From Flagellimonas sp. CMM7 (GTDB lineage: Bacteria; Bacteroidota; Bacteroidia; Flavobacteriales; Flavobacteriaceae): a DNA stretch of 64,000 nucleotides. The notes under the pieces are model-generated. The model was not told the origin of the DNA. It did no database searches and was given only the letters and a program-made list of their open reading frames with translations. The stretch is taken from contig NZ_CP090003.1 in the NCBI RefSeq assembly GCF_021390195.1, positions 2,811,501-2,875,500 on the forward strand, in the 5' to 3' direction. This document shows, piece after piece, positions 36,731 to 46,315 of the stretch (positions are counted from its first letter, which is position 1; every line of letters starts with the position of its first letter). Position numbers and translations under genes: made by a program.

Positions 36731-37461
36731 ATCCTTAAAAACAATTAATTATTGAATTTATGGATAAAGTAAAAAGCCACCAAATAGGAGAGTGGTTTTT
36801 GGTTAAGAATGGTCGTTGAACCTTGCCTCAGACAATAATAGGAAGGAATTACAACAATGTATTCCTACCTAGCACCGCCATTATAAAGAAAACGGTAATA
36901 GAGATGATTAAACAACTAATGGCTGCGTTTAAATTATCCGGTGTAGAAAACTCTTTTTTAATGTTGTTAAGTATTGCTTTCATTGGGAACTTCTTTGAGG
37001 CAAAGTTGGGAAGACCTAAGGCGTTGTCATAAAGGAATCGATAAAGGAAGAGAAGACAGGATAAATGGTAAATGAAGCTGATTTTATCGAAAAATAAAGC
37101 TTTTTGACCAGTTTTCTAGTTGGAAAAACAGAGCCGCAGAGTTTAAGAACATAGCTGTATAGTATTTTTTATCAATGAAGCCAAGTAGGATTTTTTTTCA
37201 CTTTTCACCTTCCATGTAAACATCTCAATCAATCCCATGATACATAACGGTTTACCGTTCCCACAAAACCAAGAAAGAAATTTCCTAATCAGTTTGACTC
37301 TCTATTACGGCATGGGAACATGTTCTTTAAATTTCTGTAATTTAGTACTCACTGCAGCGGAAATAGCATAAAACAATACGCAGTTTTAGGAAAGAGCAAT
37401 TATTTATTTTGGACACTATAAATAATGAGTATCCTTGATATAACCATTAAGTTGAGAAAAA
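36731..37461. other. Long non-coding stretch between exonuclease and ECF sigma genes
   Basis: I see no convincing gene in these 731 bases. A hairpin at 36772-36100-type distance is present as AAAAGCCAC (36772-36780) against GTGGTTTTT (36792-36100 range, bases 36792-36800) with an 11-base loop. It could terminate or regulate transcription on either strand. A 69-codon frame at 36823-37032 has no recognisable domain. The length is unusual for this compact genome, and a degraded gene or a small RNA are both possible. Confidence 0.4.
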
Positions 37462-38001
37462 ATGGTGGAATCATTATACAGAAAGTACTATGGCAAACTA
37501 TACCAATATGGTTGCCTTGTGCATAATGATTCCGTAAAAGTGGAAGATACCGTTCAAAACTTTTTTGTTTGGACTTTGGAACATTCAGAAAAATTAAAGG
37601 ACATTAAAAATTTTGAAGCGTTTGCATGCAAAGCGATTCGAAAAAACCTGATTCATCGTATTATTAAGGATAACCGTTCCAAAAAAAGTAAGGATAATTA
37701 CTTGGTGACCCTGGTTAATGAAAAGTCCATTACCTCAGTGGAAAAGGAAATAATGCAAGCTGAGGAAAGTTCATGTCTAAAAATGAACTTGAAAAATGCC
37801 ATAGAAAAATTACCGGACAAGCAAAAGGAAATCATCTTCCTAAAATATTATGCTAACTTTTCCTATAAGGAAATCGAAGACATAATGAACGTGAGCAATC
37901 AAGTGGCTAGAAACTATGTTTCCAGAGCCCTTAAAAAACTGAAAGACTCCATATTTTCAGAAAAAATAAGGGCTTTTATAGTGTCTGCTTTTTTAGCTTA
38001 A
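37462..38001 (+). CDS. ECF RNA polymerase sigma factor
   Basis: This 179-residue sigma-70 family protein has region 2 at about 5-75 (Y-Y-G-K-L-Y-Q-Y-G, then D-T-V-Q-N-F-F-V-W-T-L and F-A-C-K-A-I-R-K-N-L). Region 4 lies at about 115-170 (L-P-D-K-Q-K-E-I-I-F-L-K-Y-Y-A-N-F-S-Y-K-E-I-E-D-I). It is the first gene of a FecR/SusC/SusD locus and should activate that locus on receipt of the outer-membrane signal. FecR follows after 80 bases. Confidence 0.92.
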   Translation: MVESLYRKYYGKLYQYGCLVHNDSVKVEDTVQNFFVWTLEHSEKLKDIKNFEAFACKAIRKNLIHRIIKDNRSKKSKDNYLVTLVNEKSITSVEKEIMQAEESSCLKMNLKNAIEKLPDKQKEIIFLKYYANFSYKEIEDIMNVSNQVARNYVSRALKKLKDSIFSEKIRAFIVSAFLA

Positions 38002-38081
38002 AAAAGTTTTTTTAAAAAAAATCTATTTTCCAAGGTTACATTTTTATGTTTTGCGGCTTCTACTATAAATAGCATTGCTAA

Positions 38082-39074
38082 ATGAGCCATAAAAATTTTA
38101 AAAATTATCTTTTTGAAGACTTCATCAAGGACTCTTATTTTAGAGAGTGGGTATACGCACCAAATAAGGCAGTAAATACTTTTTGGGATGCTTTCTTGGA
38201 AGAACACCCAACTAAATCCTTGGATATTGAAAAAGCGAGACTTTTTTTAGAAGGTGTTCATGAATATTACGATAGCAATAAGGTAAGTGAAGTACAAATT
38301 CAAGAAAAGTACCAAGAATTTGTTTCCAAGTATGCCAATGAAGCACCGGGCAAAGTACGGGTTCTTAAAAGAAACCGGAAAAGAGTATTCAATTATGTGG
38401 CTGCAGCTTCTATAGTTGTATTGGTGGCTTTCAGTTTATTCTACAAAAACATTAACACAGATTACTACACTACTGCTTACGGGGAGTATAAGAAAATTGA
38501 ACTTCCAGATGGAACCCATGTTACTTTGGGTGCCAATTCCAAATTAAGATTAGCCAAGAAATGGGACGAAACAGTTGACCGTAAAGTATGGTTAGATGGA
38601 GAAGCCTACTTTGATGTAACTACGATAGAAGAAACACAGGCTAAATTTATTGTTATCACTGACGATGTTAATGTTGAGGTTTTGGGAACAGCATTTAATG
38701 TTGATAATAGAAAAGAAGATACCAAAGTAATTTTGGATAAGGGAAAAATCAAGCTTGATATAAAAGGCAATTTGAACAAGCAACTCCTCATGGCTCCCGG
38801 TGAAAAAATAACGTATAAGGCCAAAAGCCGAAAATTACCTGAGAAACAAAGGGCGAAAAAGGATGAAACTTCATGGAGAGATGGGGTTATGACGTATACA
38901 AATACACCTTTACATGTTGTGTTGGCCAAGATGGAAGACGTATACGGGATTCAACTAAAACTTAAAGACAATGCACTCAGAGATAAAGAAGTTACCGTAG
39001 GAGTTTCAATTACAAACCAAGAAGTTGCGGTAACTACTATTGAGAGAATAATTGGGGCTGAGTTTATCAAATAA
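38082..39074 (+). CDS. FecR-family anti-sigma factor
   Basis: This 330-residue inner-membrane regulator has a cytoplasmic part (1-100), one helix (about 105-122) and a periplasmic FecR domain (about 130-225; E-L-P-D-G-T-H-V-T-L-G-A-N-S and V-E-V-L-G-T-A-F-N-V). A DUF4974-like C-terminal unit follows (about 260-330). It should hold the adjacent sigma factor inactive until the STN domain of the SusC receptor signals. The susC gene starts 73 bases downstream. That gap contains an imperfect hairpin (39080-39105) without a T-run. Confidence 0.92.
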   Translation: MSHKNFKNYLFEDFIKDSYFREWVYAPNKAVNTFWDAFLEEHPTKSLDIEKARLFLEGVHEYYDSNKVSEVQIQEKYQEFVSKYANEAPGKVRVLKRNRKRVFNYVAAASIVVLVAFSLFYKNINTDYYTTAYGEYKKIELPDGTHVTLGANSKLRLAKKWDETVDRKVWLDGEAYFDVTTIEETQAKFIVITDDVNVEVLGTAFNVDNRKEDTKVILDKGKIKLDIKGNLNKQLLMAPGEKITYKAKSRKLPEKQRAKKDETSWRDGVMTYTNTPLHVVLAKMEDVYGIQLKLKDNALRDKEVTVGVSITNQEVAVTTIERIIGAEFIK

Positions 39075-39147
39075 AAAAGGGATAATCTTCTGAACAAGAT
39101 TACCCCCACTAATTGCAATATAATACAACTAATTAACGACCAAATTT

Positions 39148-42100
39148 ATGAAAAAATCTATTGTCTTCAAAAGAGGCATTCTACTGTTGGCTTTCATTTT
39201 GAGCAGCAGCTATGCATCAGCCAATTTGTCTGAAACGAATAAGGACCCATCTTATGCCTTTTCAAAAGTTAACAAAATAAAACTCACGGATGCTTTACAG
39301 GCGGCGAGTGAGAATTACCATGTATTCTTCAGCTATGAAACCAAACTACTGGAGAATGTAGAAGTTGAGGTGTCTTTAAGTGAGCTTTTTAGTAGAGAAA
39401 CGGAAATAGAAGTTGTGGTTAACTCTTTACTGAGTGGCACTAATTTAAAATTTGAGACGATTGGCGATAAGTATATTGTCATCTATAAGAACAATAGAAA
39501 TGGGAAGAACAAGCTAGAAAGGTTAAAAGAAAAGCTGAATGAACTTAGGGATATTGAGAATGGCGATGATATTCTGTTATATCCCAATTCAAAAAAGGCT
39601 CAAAAAGTATTGGCCACAAAAAGGGGTGTAAACGTAACCCAAGACCTTACAATAACGGGGCTTGTGACAGATGAATTGAATGTGCCCCTCATTGGAGCTA
39701 CAGTTGTTGCCAAAGGCACAACAGTAGGTGCTGTTACTGATTTTGATGGTCTTTATTCTTTAAAAGTGCCCACTTCAACTACACATCTTGTGTTCTCATA
39801 CATAGGCTATGAATCGAAAGAGGTGGCTATTGACCAGCGTACAACAATCAATACACAATTAAGGGAAGATGCCAACGCACTTGATGAAGTGGTAGTTACC
39901 GCTTTGGGTATTGAACGAAATAAAAAGACACTTTCCTATGCCGTTTCAGAAGTTAAAGGGGATCAATTGGCCGATAAAGCTGAGGCAGATGTTTTAAGGG
40001 CTTTGAGTGGTAAAGTGGCAGGGGTAAATATCTCTGGATCTGGAGGCGCTTCGGGTTCTTCTACGAACATCATTATTAGGGGGAACAATTCAGCAACAGG
40101 AAACAACCAACCGCTCTTTGTGGTAGATGGTATTCCATTCGATAATTCAACTACCAGTACAGCAGATTTAGCCGGTGCTTCATCTTCGTATTCCAATAGG
40201 GCTTTGGACCTTGACCCCAATGATATTGCTAGTATGACGGTCTTAAAAGGAGGGGCGGCCGCGGCATTATATGGTTCGCGAGCTTCAAATGGGGTAATCA
40301 TCATTACGACCCGATCGGGTAGTGCCTCTAGAAAAGGAATGGAAGTGGAAATATCGAATACTGTAGGAGCAGAGACCATCTCAAGGTTTCCCGATTATCA
40401 GAATAAATATGGCCAGGGAAATTATCTAAATGGACAATATACCTTTAGTCCTGTTGCTACAGAATCTTGGGGTCCGGCGTTTGATGATCCCAATTTGGAC
40501 GGTAATGGTGGTTTGTTTTCGGATGATGGCGTAATCAAATATATCAATCATGTGGGTGACGCAGTTCCTTACAGAGCGTTTCCAAACAATGTAAAAGATT
40601 TTTACAGAACAGGTTTCCAAAGAGAAACATCCATAAGGGCACAAGGTGGAGATGGTAAAAATGCCTTTGCAGTAACAGCAAGTAATCTTGATAATGAGGG
40701 CTTTATACCCTTTACAGGCCTTAAAAGAACATCTATTAAGGTTTCTGGGTTGACCAATCTTGAAAACGGCTTAAAAATAAAGGCATCGGCAACTTACGTT
40801 AATACGCATCAAGACGGAATCTTATCAGGTGGGCACAATACATTATCCAGTATTAATAGGCAAACCTTGTTTGTGCCTCGTAGCTATGATTTAACTGGTT
40901 TTCCATATATCGATGAAGTCACGGGAGAGCAACTTCGATATACATTTTGGGACAATCCAAGATGGTTGGCACAAGAAGGGCCTTATGATAGTGATGTGAA
41001 TAGGGTTTACGGATACCTTTCTGCCGACTACAAGGCAAACGAATGGTTGAATTTTTCTTATAAAATTGGACTCAACACCTATACAGATAGCAGAATTCAG
41101 GTCATCCCTAGAGGTAGTTTCAATTCTCCTGGTAGCATTACGGACAATGATATTACCTTTACAGAAATATCTTCTGATTTTATCGTTACGGGGTCGAAAC
41201 AATTGACCGAAGACCTCAATTTAAGAGTGGTGTTGGGACATAATTTCAACCAAAGAAAAACTGACATTACGAGCTTTACGGGTATAGGTATTATTAAACG
41301 TGGTATTTCAAGAATCACCAATACTGAATCGGTGGTTACAGATTTATCTACTTTTAGCCATAGGAGAATTGTGGGGCTTTTCAGTGATATGGTACTTTCT
41401 TATAAGGACTATTTATTTTTGAACCTGACCGGAAGAAATGACTGGTCGTCGACCTTGCCCAAAGGAGAAAGAAGTTTCTTTTACCCGTCCATCTCAACCA
41501 CTTTTAACTTTACGGACGCATTTAATGTGAAATCGGATTTCTTCACATTCGGCAAGTTGAGATTGGCCTATACTAAAATCGGGAATGATGCAGATCCTTA
41601 TTTACTCCAAACCGTCAATACCATAAATGGTGACGGATCAGGGCTTCAATTTCCTTTTAATGGAATATCTGGTACTGAGGTAGGTGATAATTTAGGGAAT
41701 GAAAACTTAAAACCGGAATTTACCACCGAATATGAAGCCGGTCTCGAACTTAATCTCTTGAAAGGCAGAGTGGGAATCGATGTTACCTACTATAGTAAGA
41801 TTACGGAAGATCAGATTTTCAGTGTGAACATACCTGCGGCGACTGGGTATTTTACAAAAACATTGAATGCGGGAGAGATATCGAATAAAGGATGGGAAGT
41901 AGGACTTGACTTGAATCCTTTTCTAAATCCGGAGGGTTTCAGCTGGAACATTTATACAACCTTCGCCAGAAATGTAAGTAAAGTAGAAAAACTTATCGAT
42001 GGTTTAGATCAAATAAATCCTGGAAACAGGGTTGCTGCATACGGCAATATCTTACGTGTTGGGGAACCATATGGCGTTATTGAAGGTGAGGTACAAAATA

Positions 42101-42771
42101 GGGATGCCAATGGCAATCTGCTGATCAATGCCCTTACTGGATTGCCCACCAAGGCACCAGGGCAACAAATAGTAGGTGATCCAAATCCTGATTTTCTAAT
42201 GGGTATAAACAACACCATGACCTATAAAGGCTTCAAACTAGGATTTCTTTTCGATTGGAAACAAGGAGGTGATATCCTTTCTCTATCCAACGGATATCTA
42301 AGAGGTTTTGGTTTGACAGAGGAAACTGCTGTGGACAGGGATAGAACCTATGTTCTACCTGGTGTTTTGGCAGACCCGAACGACCCAACACAGCCCATGT
42401 TGGACCAAAATGGAAATACCGTAACGAACAATATTCAAATTTCCCCTCAGAATTACTGGAGTGGCGCTACAAACGGTACACAACGTAATCAGTATCGATT
42501 TAGCGCGGAATCATTGATTTTTGATGCCACGGTCTTTAGACTTAGAGAACTTAGTTTAGGATATACATTTACAAAACAGATGTTGAAAAAACTTCCATTC
42601 GGAAGTATGAGCGTGACTTTATTGGGAAGGAATTTATGGTTTAAGGCCCCTAATTACCCTCATTTAGATCCTGAAGTGTCAACTTACGGAGCAGGTAATG
42701 CACAAGGTGTGGAGCAGTATGCCCCACCAACGGTAAAAAATATGGCCCTGAACATAAAACTCTCATTCTAA
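39148..42771 (+). CDS. SusC/RagA-type TonB-linked outer-membrane protein with STN domain
   Basis: This 1207-residue nutrient transporter and signal sender has a signal peptide (1-25), an STN domain (about 38-112) and a linker. The CarboxypepD_reg-like domain (about 167-245) follows, then D-E-V-V-V-T-A-L-G near 245-253, typical of SusC. The plug (about 260-390) ends with L-K-G-G-A-A-A-A-L-Y-G-S-R-A-S-N-G, and the barrel reaches the terminal S-F. The STN domain matches the adjacent sigma/FecR pair. SusD follows after 19 bases. The substrate is unknown, and no glycosidase or protease gene adjoins it to give a clue. Confidence 0.95.
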   Translation: MKKSIVFKRGILLLAFILSSSYASANLSETNKDPSYAFSKVNKIKLTDALQAASENYHVFFSYETKLLENVEVEVSLSELFSRETEIEVVVNSLLSGTNLKFETIGDKYIVIYKNNRNGKNKLERLKEKLNELRDIENGDDILLYPNSKKAQKVLATKRGVNVTQDLTITGLVTDELNVPLIGATVVAKGTTVGAVTDFDGLYSLKVPTSTTHLVFSYIGYESKEVAIDQRTTINTQLREDANALDEVVVTALGIERNKKTLSYAVSEVKGDQLADKAEADVLRALSGKVAGVNISGSGGASGSSTNIIIRGNNSATGNNQPLFVVDGIPFDNSTTSTADLAGASSSYSNRALDLDPNDIASMTVLKGGAAAALYGSRASNGVIIITTRSGSASRKGMEVEISNTVGAETISRFPDYQNKYGQGNYLNGQYTFSPVATESWGPAFDDPNLDGNGGLFSDDGVIKYINHVGDAVPYRAFPNNVKDFYRTGFQRETSIRAQGGDGKNAFAVTASNLDNEGFIPFTGLKRTSIKVSGLTNLENGLKIKASATYVNTHQDGILSGGHNTLSSINRQTLFVPRSYDLTGFPYIDEVTGEQLRYTFWDNPRWLAQEGPYDSDVNRVYGYLSADYKANEWLNFSYKIGLNTYTDSRIQVIPRGSFNSPGSITDNDITFTEISSDFIVTGSKQLTEDLNLRVVLGHNFNQRKTDITSFTGIGIIKRGISRITNTESVVTDLSTFSHRRIVGLFSDMVLSYKDYLFLNLTGRNDWSSTLPKGERSFFYPSISTTFNFTDAFNVKSDFFTFGKLRLAYTKIGNDADPYLLQTVNTINGDGSGLQFPFNGISGTEVGDNLGNENLKPEFTTEYEAGLELNLLKGRVGIDVTYYSKITEDQIFSVNIPAATGYFTKTLNAGEISNKGWEVGLDLNPFLNPEGFSWNIYTTFARNVSKVEKLIDGLDQINPGNRVAAYGNILRVGEPYGVIEGEVQNRDANGNLLINALTGLPTKAPGQQIVGDPNPDFLMGINNTMTYKGFKLGFLFDWKQGGDILSLSNGYLRGFGLTEETAVDRDRTYVLPGVLADPNDPTQPMLDQNGNTVTNNIQISPQNYWSGATNGTQRNQYRFSAESLIFDATVFRLRELSLGYTFTKQMLKKLPFGSMSVTLLGRNLWFKAPNYPHLDPEVSTYGAGNAQGVEQYAPPTVKNMALNIKLSF

Positions 42772-42790
42772 TAGATATAAATACAATTCG

Positions 42791-44257
42791 ATGAAAAATA
42801 TTATATATAAAAAAGCACCCTATCTTTTCATATTGATGTTAATTTTCTCATCATGTGATCTAGATATTAACGATAATCCAAACAGCCCAACAACAGCAAC
42901 GGTTATAGAGTTGTTGCCGCATGGTCAAGTGTCTGTGATAGAGTCTTTTGCAAGCCTGGTAAATGCGATTACCTCAAGTGCGGTGCAAACAAGGGTCAAT
43001 TCAAGATATGATAACTACACGGTCACTAGAACTACTATTGATGGTTTATGGAATAGTAATCTTTATAGTGGTGGTCTTAAGGATCTTGAAGATGTTATTA
43101 CCCAAGGAACTATAGAAGAAAATTGGCATTATGTTGGAATAGCCAAGCTCATGAAGGCCTATACCTTTAGCCTAATGGTAGATCTTTGGAATGACATTCC
43201 CTATTCCGAAGCCTTCAATGCTGAAATTGATATGCCCGCTTATGATTCGGGAAGCGAAATCTATGCCAGTTTGGAAGCATTGATTATCGAAGCACTGGGC
43301 GATTTGAACAAAACATCAGTGCTTTCCCCGGGAAGTGATGACGTAGTTTATGGTGGCGATCTTGCCAAGTGGGAAAGAATGGGGAATACCTTGTTGCTTA
43401 AAATGTACAACCAGACACGGTTGGTAGATAGTAGTGTAGGTCCCAAAATGGAGGCTTTGATAACACAAGACAATCTTATACAGTCGAGTGATGACGATTT
43501 TCAACTTTTGTATGGTGACACCGCTGCGCCTGAAAACAGAATGTCACTTTTTGAAGTTGATTATGTGACACGGTTGGATAACAGAATAGCAAACTATTTT
43601 AATGATCTTTTGACAAGTAATAATGACCCTCGAATACCGTATTATCTATATAACCAAACCCCTGGTGTGTTTATTGGACGAGATTCCGGTAACCCTAATG
43701 GCTTATCCACTTTTGAGGACCAGGACACTAGAACCTTCCATGGAGCATATCCTGCAGGAGGAAAATACGATGATGGTTCTGGCGGAATTACTACTGCCGA
43801 CTTGGGACTAAAAGGAGCGGCAACCTATAGAATGATGACCAACGCCATGCGTATTTTTATTGAAGCTGAGGCTGTAATGGCATTAGGTATTACCGCTTCT
43901 GCAAGTGTAGAGGTATTGTTTGAAGAAGGCATACGGGAATCAATGGCAAAGGTTAACGACTTAGGAGTAGGCCCGGGGATTTCAACTGCTCAAATAGATA
44001 CCTATGTTGCCGATAGACTATTAGCTTTCAATGCTTCTAGTGATGCAGATAAGTTAAAGCTGATAATGCTCGAAAAATATGTACACCTTTTTGGTAATGG
44101 AATGGAGCAATATAATGATTGGCGTAGAACTGGGATTCCAGATGACCTAACATTGGTTGTACAGACCAGTCCAACGCTAAACAGATTTCCTTATCCGTCC
44201 AGTGTTACACCACCAACCACACCCAATAATGATGAATTTGTTTTCTGGGACAACTAA
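42791..44257 (+). CDS. SusD/RagB-family outer-membrane lipoprotein
   Basis: The 488-residue protein is the surface lid of the SusC pore. The signal ends F-S-S-C (Cys22). The helical TPR-like scaffold starts near 60 (N-S-R-Y-D-N-Y, then W-H-Y-V-G-I-A-K-L-M-K-A-Y-T). The R-M-T/M-N-A-M-R-I-F-I-E-A-E-A segment near 350-363 and the C-terminal Y-N-D-W-R-R-T-G-I-P segment near 443-452 are typical of the SusD-like_2 group. The ligand is unknown. It lies 17 bases before the next lipoprotein gene. Confidence 0.93.
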   Translation: MKNIIYKKAPYLFILMLIFSSCDLDINDNPNSPTTATVIELLPHGQVSVIESFASLVNAITSSAVQTRVNSRYDNYTVTRTTIDGLWNSNLYSGGLKDLEDVITQGTIEENWHYVGIAKLMKAYTFSLMVDLWNDIPYSEAFNAEIDMPAYDSGSEIYASLEALIIEALGDLNKTSVLSPGSDDVVYGGDLAKWERMGNTLLLKMYNQTRLVDSSVGPKMEALITQDNLIQSSDDDFQLLYGDTAAPENRMSLFEVDYVTRLDNRIANYFNDLLTSNNDPRIPYYLYNQTPGVFIGRDSGNPNGLSTFEDQDTRTFHGAYPAGGKYDDGSGGITTADLGLKGAATYRMMTNAMRIFIEAEAVMALGITASASVEVLFEEGIRESMAKVNDLGVGPGISTAQIDTYVADRLLAFNASSDADKLKLIMLEKYVHLFGNGMEQYNDWRRTGIPDDLTLVVQTSPTLNRFPYPSSVTPPTTPNNDEFVFWDN

Positions 44258-44274
44258 ACTTAAAAAATAAGACA

Positions 44275-44760
44275 ATGAAAAATATTATAAAATACGTTCT
44301 GGCAGTCATAATTGGTATAACACTTTCCTGTAGTGATGACGAAAACCAGGTGGTACCAGATTTTTTAAAAGGAACAGAATATGGGGTGTTATTGGATGTA
44401 GCAGTTGCTAGTGCCGTTGAAGTTTCTTTAACCGATGTAAACACTTATGAACTCGACTTTACCGTGAGTTTCAAAGGTGATAAAAGACCCGTGCAATCCA
44501 TTATTGTAAATAAATCTTACGTTAGTAGCGTAAACGGGGAATCCTCAGTAATCGAAGAGGAAGTTATTGTTGATTTTCCAACCACAATGACCTTATCTTC
44601 AAATGAGTTAGTTAGCGGCTTTCCAAATCTCTCAGTTGGAGATTTGGGAGCTGGGGATTCTTTTAACATAAGCTTTGTTATCAATTATGTAGATGGTGGA
44701 GTTGTTGATCGATTTGATAGCAGCATGCGCACCAACTTTGCGGTTTCAATTATTGATTAA
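44275..44760 (+). CDS. Small lipoprotein of the SusCD operon
   Basis: This 161-residue protein has a lipoprotein signal ending T-L-S-C (Cys19) and a mature part with alternating strands, resembling an immunoglobulin-like or beta-sandwich domain. Such a third lipoprotein is common after SusC/SusD and often helps capture the substrate on the surface. I do not recognise a specific family. It is in the same transcript by spacing (17 bases from susD). Confidence 0.75.
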   Translation: MKNIIKYVLAVIIGITLSCSDDENQVVPDFLKGTEYGVLLDVAVASAVEVSLTDVNTYELDFTVSFKGDKRPVQSIIVNKSYVSSVNGESSVIEEEVIVDFPTTMTLSSNELVSGFPNLSVGDLGAGDSFNISFVINYVDGGVVDRFDSSMRTNFAVSIID

Positions 44761-44779
44761 CTTTTCAAATATTGGATTA

Positions 44780-45349
44780 ATGAGAACAATCCTTTCTTTT
44801 TTTCTTTTAGCCGTTCTAACAAGCTGTTCCTCCGTTTCTAAAAATCATTATGTGATTGAAACAGAGGTTGGAGATATAACTTTTGAAGTATACCAAGATA
44901 AGGCCCCCATAACAGTCGGTAATTTTATTAAATATGTGGATCAGGCAGAATTTGATGGCGCTTATTTCTATAGAGTGGTACGATTAGACAATCAACCTAT
45001 AAACCCTGTAAAGATTGAAGTGATACAAGGTGATTTCACTGGAAAGGACCATTACTTTCCAGTAATCGCCCACGAAACAACCCTAGAAACAGGGCTGACC
45101 CATAAGAATGGAACAGTTTCCATGGGTAGGTTGGATGTGGGCACTACCGCTGCTGAGTTCTTTATTTGTATTAACGATCAGCCAGAACTTAACTATGGGG
45201 GAAAACGCAATCCAGATGGCCAAGGCTTTGCTGCCTTTGGGCAAGTTATCGATGGTATGGATGTTGTGCGTAAGATCCAAGGAGGTGAAACTGATCGTCA
45301 AATGCTGAAAAAGAAAATTGAGATAAAAAGGATTTACGCCATAAAATAA
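44780..45349 (+). CDS. Cyclophilin-type peptidylprolyl isomerase, lipoprotein
   Basis: This envelope prolyl isomerase of about 189 residues has a signal ending L-T-S-C (Cys16), followed by a cyclophilin domain (about 28-188). Segments T-E-V-G-D-I-T-F-E-V-Y near 29-39, A-P-I-T-V-G-N-F near 44-51, F-Y-R-V-V-R near 64-69 and A-A-E-F-F-I-C-I near 118-125 are of the family. The K-R-N-P-D-G-Q-G-F-A-A-F-G run near 137-149 completes it. I start at 44780, where the signal begins. The next gene is a close paralogue, and both sit at the end of the SusCD operon. Confidence 0.88.
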   Translation: MRTILSFFLLAVLTSCSSVSKNHYVIETEVGDITFEVYQDKAPITVGNFIKYVDQAEFDGAYFYRVVRLDNQPINPVKIEVIQGDFTGKDHYFPVIAHETTLETGLTHKNGTVSMGRLDVGTTAAEFFICINDQPELNYGGKRNPDGQGFAAFGQVIDGMDVVRKIQGGETDRQMLKKKIEIKRIYAIK

Positions 45350-45357
45350 CAAAAACT

Positions 45358-45990
45358 ATGTTTAATTTTTTTAAAACACCAGCTTTGGTATTTGGTTTTT
45401 TCTGCCTTTTAGTGCTGAATAGTTCTTTTAAATGTAAAGAAAAAACAGGTGCAGAGACTACTGTGCAAGATGTGGAATTAAAACATATCTATACCATAGA
45501 AACGGAAGTCGGAGACATTGTAATACAGGTATATCCAAAAAAGGCTCCAATAACGGTCAAAAACTTTCAACAATATGTTGAAAATGAAAACTTTGAAGGG
45601 GCAAGTTTTTATAGAGTTGTAAGAGTTGATAATCAGCCTGTGAATCCAAAAAAAATAGAAGTTATCCAAGGAAATTTCGTTGCAGGTGACCTGGCATTAC
45701 CTCCCATTGTTCACGAAACAACCAATAATACAGGGATTTTACATAAAAACGGAACGGTTTCAATGGCTAGATTGGCACCAGGGACCGCATCAGCTGCTTT
45801 TTTCATATGTATTAACGACCAACCTGAACTTGATTTCGAAGGGAAGCGTAATCCAGATGGACAAGGTTTTGCCGCTTTTGGAAAGGTGATTGAAGGTATG
45901 GATATCGTAAAACAGATTCAATCTGGTGAGACAGATGGGCAATCACTAGTAAAAGAAATAAAAATCAAGCGGATTTATAAACTGAAGTAA
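45358..45990 (+). CDS. Cyclophilin-type peptidylprolyl isomerase, tandem paralogue
   Basis: This 210-residue cyclophilin has an N-terminal hydrophobic export signal. A Cys at 22 (S-S-F-K-C) is a poor lipobox, so it may be soluble in the periplasm. The domain repeats the neighbour almost segment by segment (E-T-E-V-G-D-I, A-P-I-T-V, S-F-Y-R-V-V-R-V-D-N-Q-P and R-N-P-D-G-Q-G-F-A-A-F-G). It begins eight bases after the first copy, so the pair arose by tandem duplication. A role in folding surface proteins of the locus is inference. Confidence 0.88.
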   Translation: MFNFFKTPALVFGFFCLLVLNSSFKCKEKTGAETTVQDVELKHIYTIETEVGDIVIQVYPKKAPITVKNFQQYVENENFEGASFYRVVRVDNQPVNPKKIEVIQGNFVAGDLALPPIVHETTNNTGILHKNGTVSMARLAPGTASAAFFICINDQPELDFEGKRNPDGQGFAAFGKVIEGMDIVKQIQSGETDGQSLVKEIKIKRIYKLK

Positions 45991-46153
45991 GGGAATTGGT
46001 AAGTCAATGTCCTAAACATTTCATTTTGGTCAATCTCAGTAGAAGTGCATATTCTCATGGGGTTAAGTAAATATGGGACTCTACCGCCAGTGTAGTTCGT
46101 TCTTCTATTTTACTTCAAATAATTAAGTGGTTGTTAGTTTCCTCATGAAATAA

Positions 46154-46191
46154 AAAACCCTGTAAATTAATTGATTACAGGGTTTTGTTTT
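46154..46191 (+). terminator. Intrinsic terminator (bidirectional form)
   Basis: A perfect 12-base-pair stem, AAAACCCTGTAA (46154-46165) against TTACAGGGTTTT (46175-46186), with a nine-base loop is followed by GTTTT. A-runs and T-runs on both sides allow termination in both directions. It closes the SusCD/cyclophilin operon. Confidence 0.85.
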
Positions 46192-46209
46192 AGAGTGGTT
46201 TCTAAAAAG

Positions 46210-46231
46210 TGGAGCCGGAGGGACTAGAACC
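46210..46231 (-). repeat. tRNA 3'-end fragment, candidate left attachment site
   Basis: On the minus strand the sequence ends CGGCTCCA after TCCCTC. This is a 3' acceptor strand (CGGCTCC) plus discriminator A, preceded by a T-loop-like TTCTAGT. Complementarity with a T-stem 5' side stops two bases before the loop, and no D or anticodon arm follows. This is what integration at a tRNA 3' end leaves at one junction. The intact tRNA would be beyond the right edge of the window. Confidence 0.45.
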
Positions 46232-46284
46232 TATCTTTCAAAAGCCCAATAAGTAGGGGTTTTCCGAACTTTTCAAAAAAGGAT

Positions 46285-46315
46285 GCTCACCGAATAGGTG
46301 ACTTCCCAGTAAATA
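46285..46315 (+). repeat. Imperfect direct repeat, left copy
   Basis: This 31-base unit matches the copy at 56656-56686 at 26 positions. Fifteen bases, GCTCACCGAATAGGT, and the terminal GTAAATA are identical. The two copies enclose the seven-gene operon and the Septu-like pair. Confidence 0.7.

Noticed and set aside
36823..37032. 69-codon frame on the plus strand
   Set aside because: No recognisable domain, poor start context, and no neighbour coupling; kept only as part of the intergenic note.
39080..39105. Hairpin between fecR and susC as a terminator
   Set aside because: The stem has a mismatch and there is no T-run, so only a weak attenuator could be argued.
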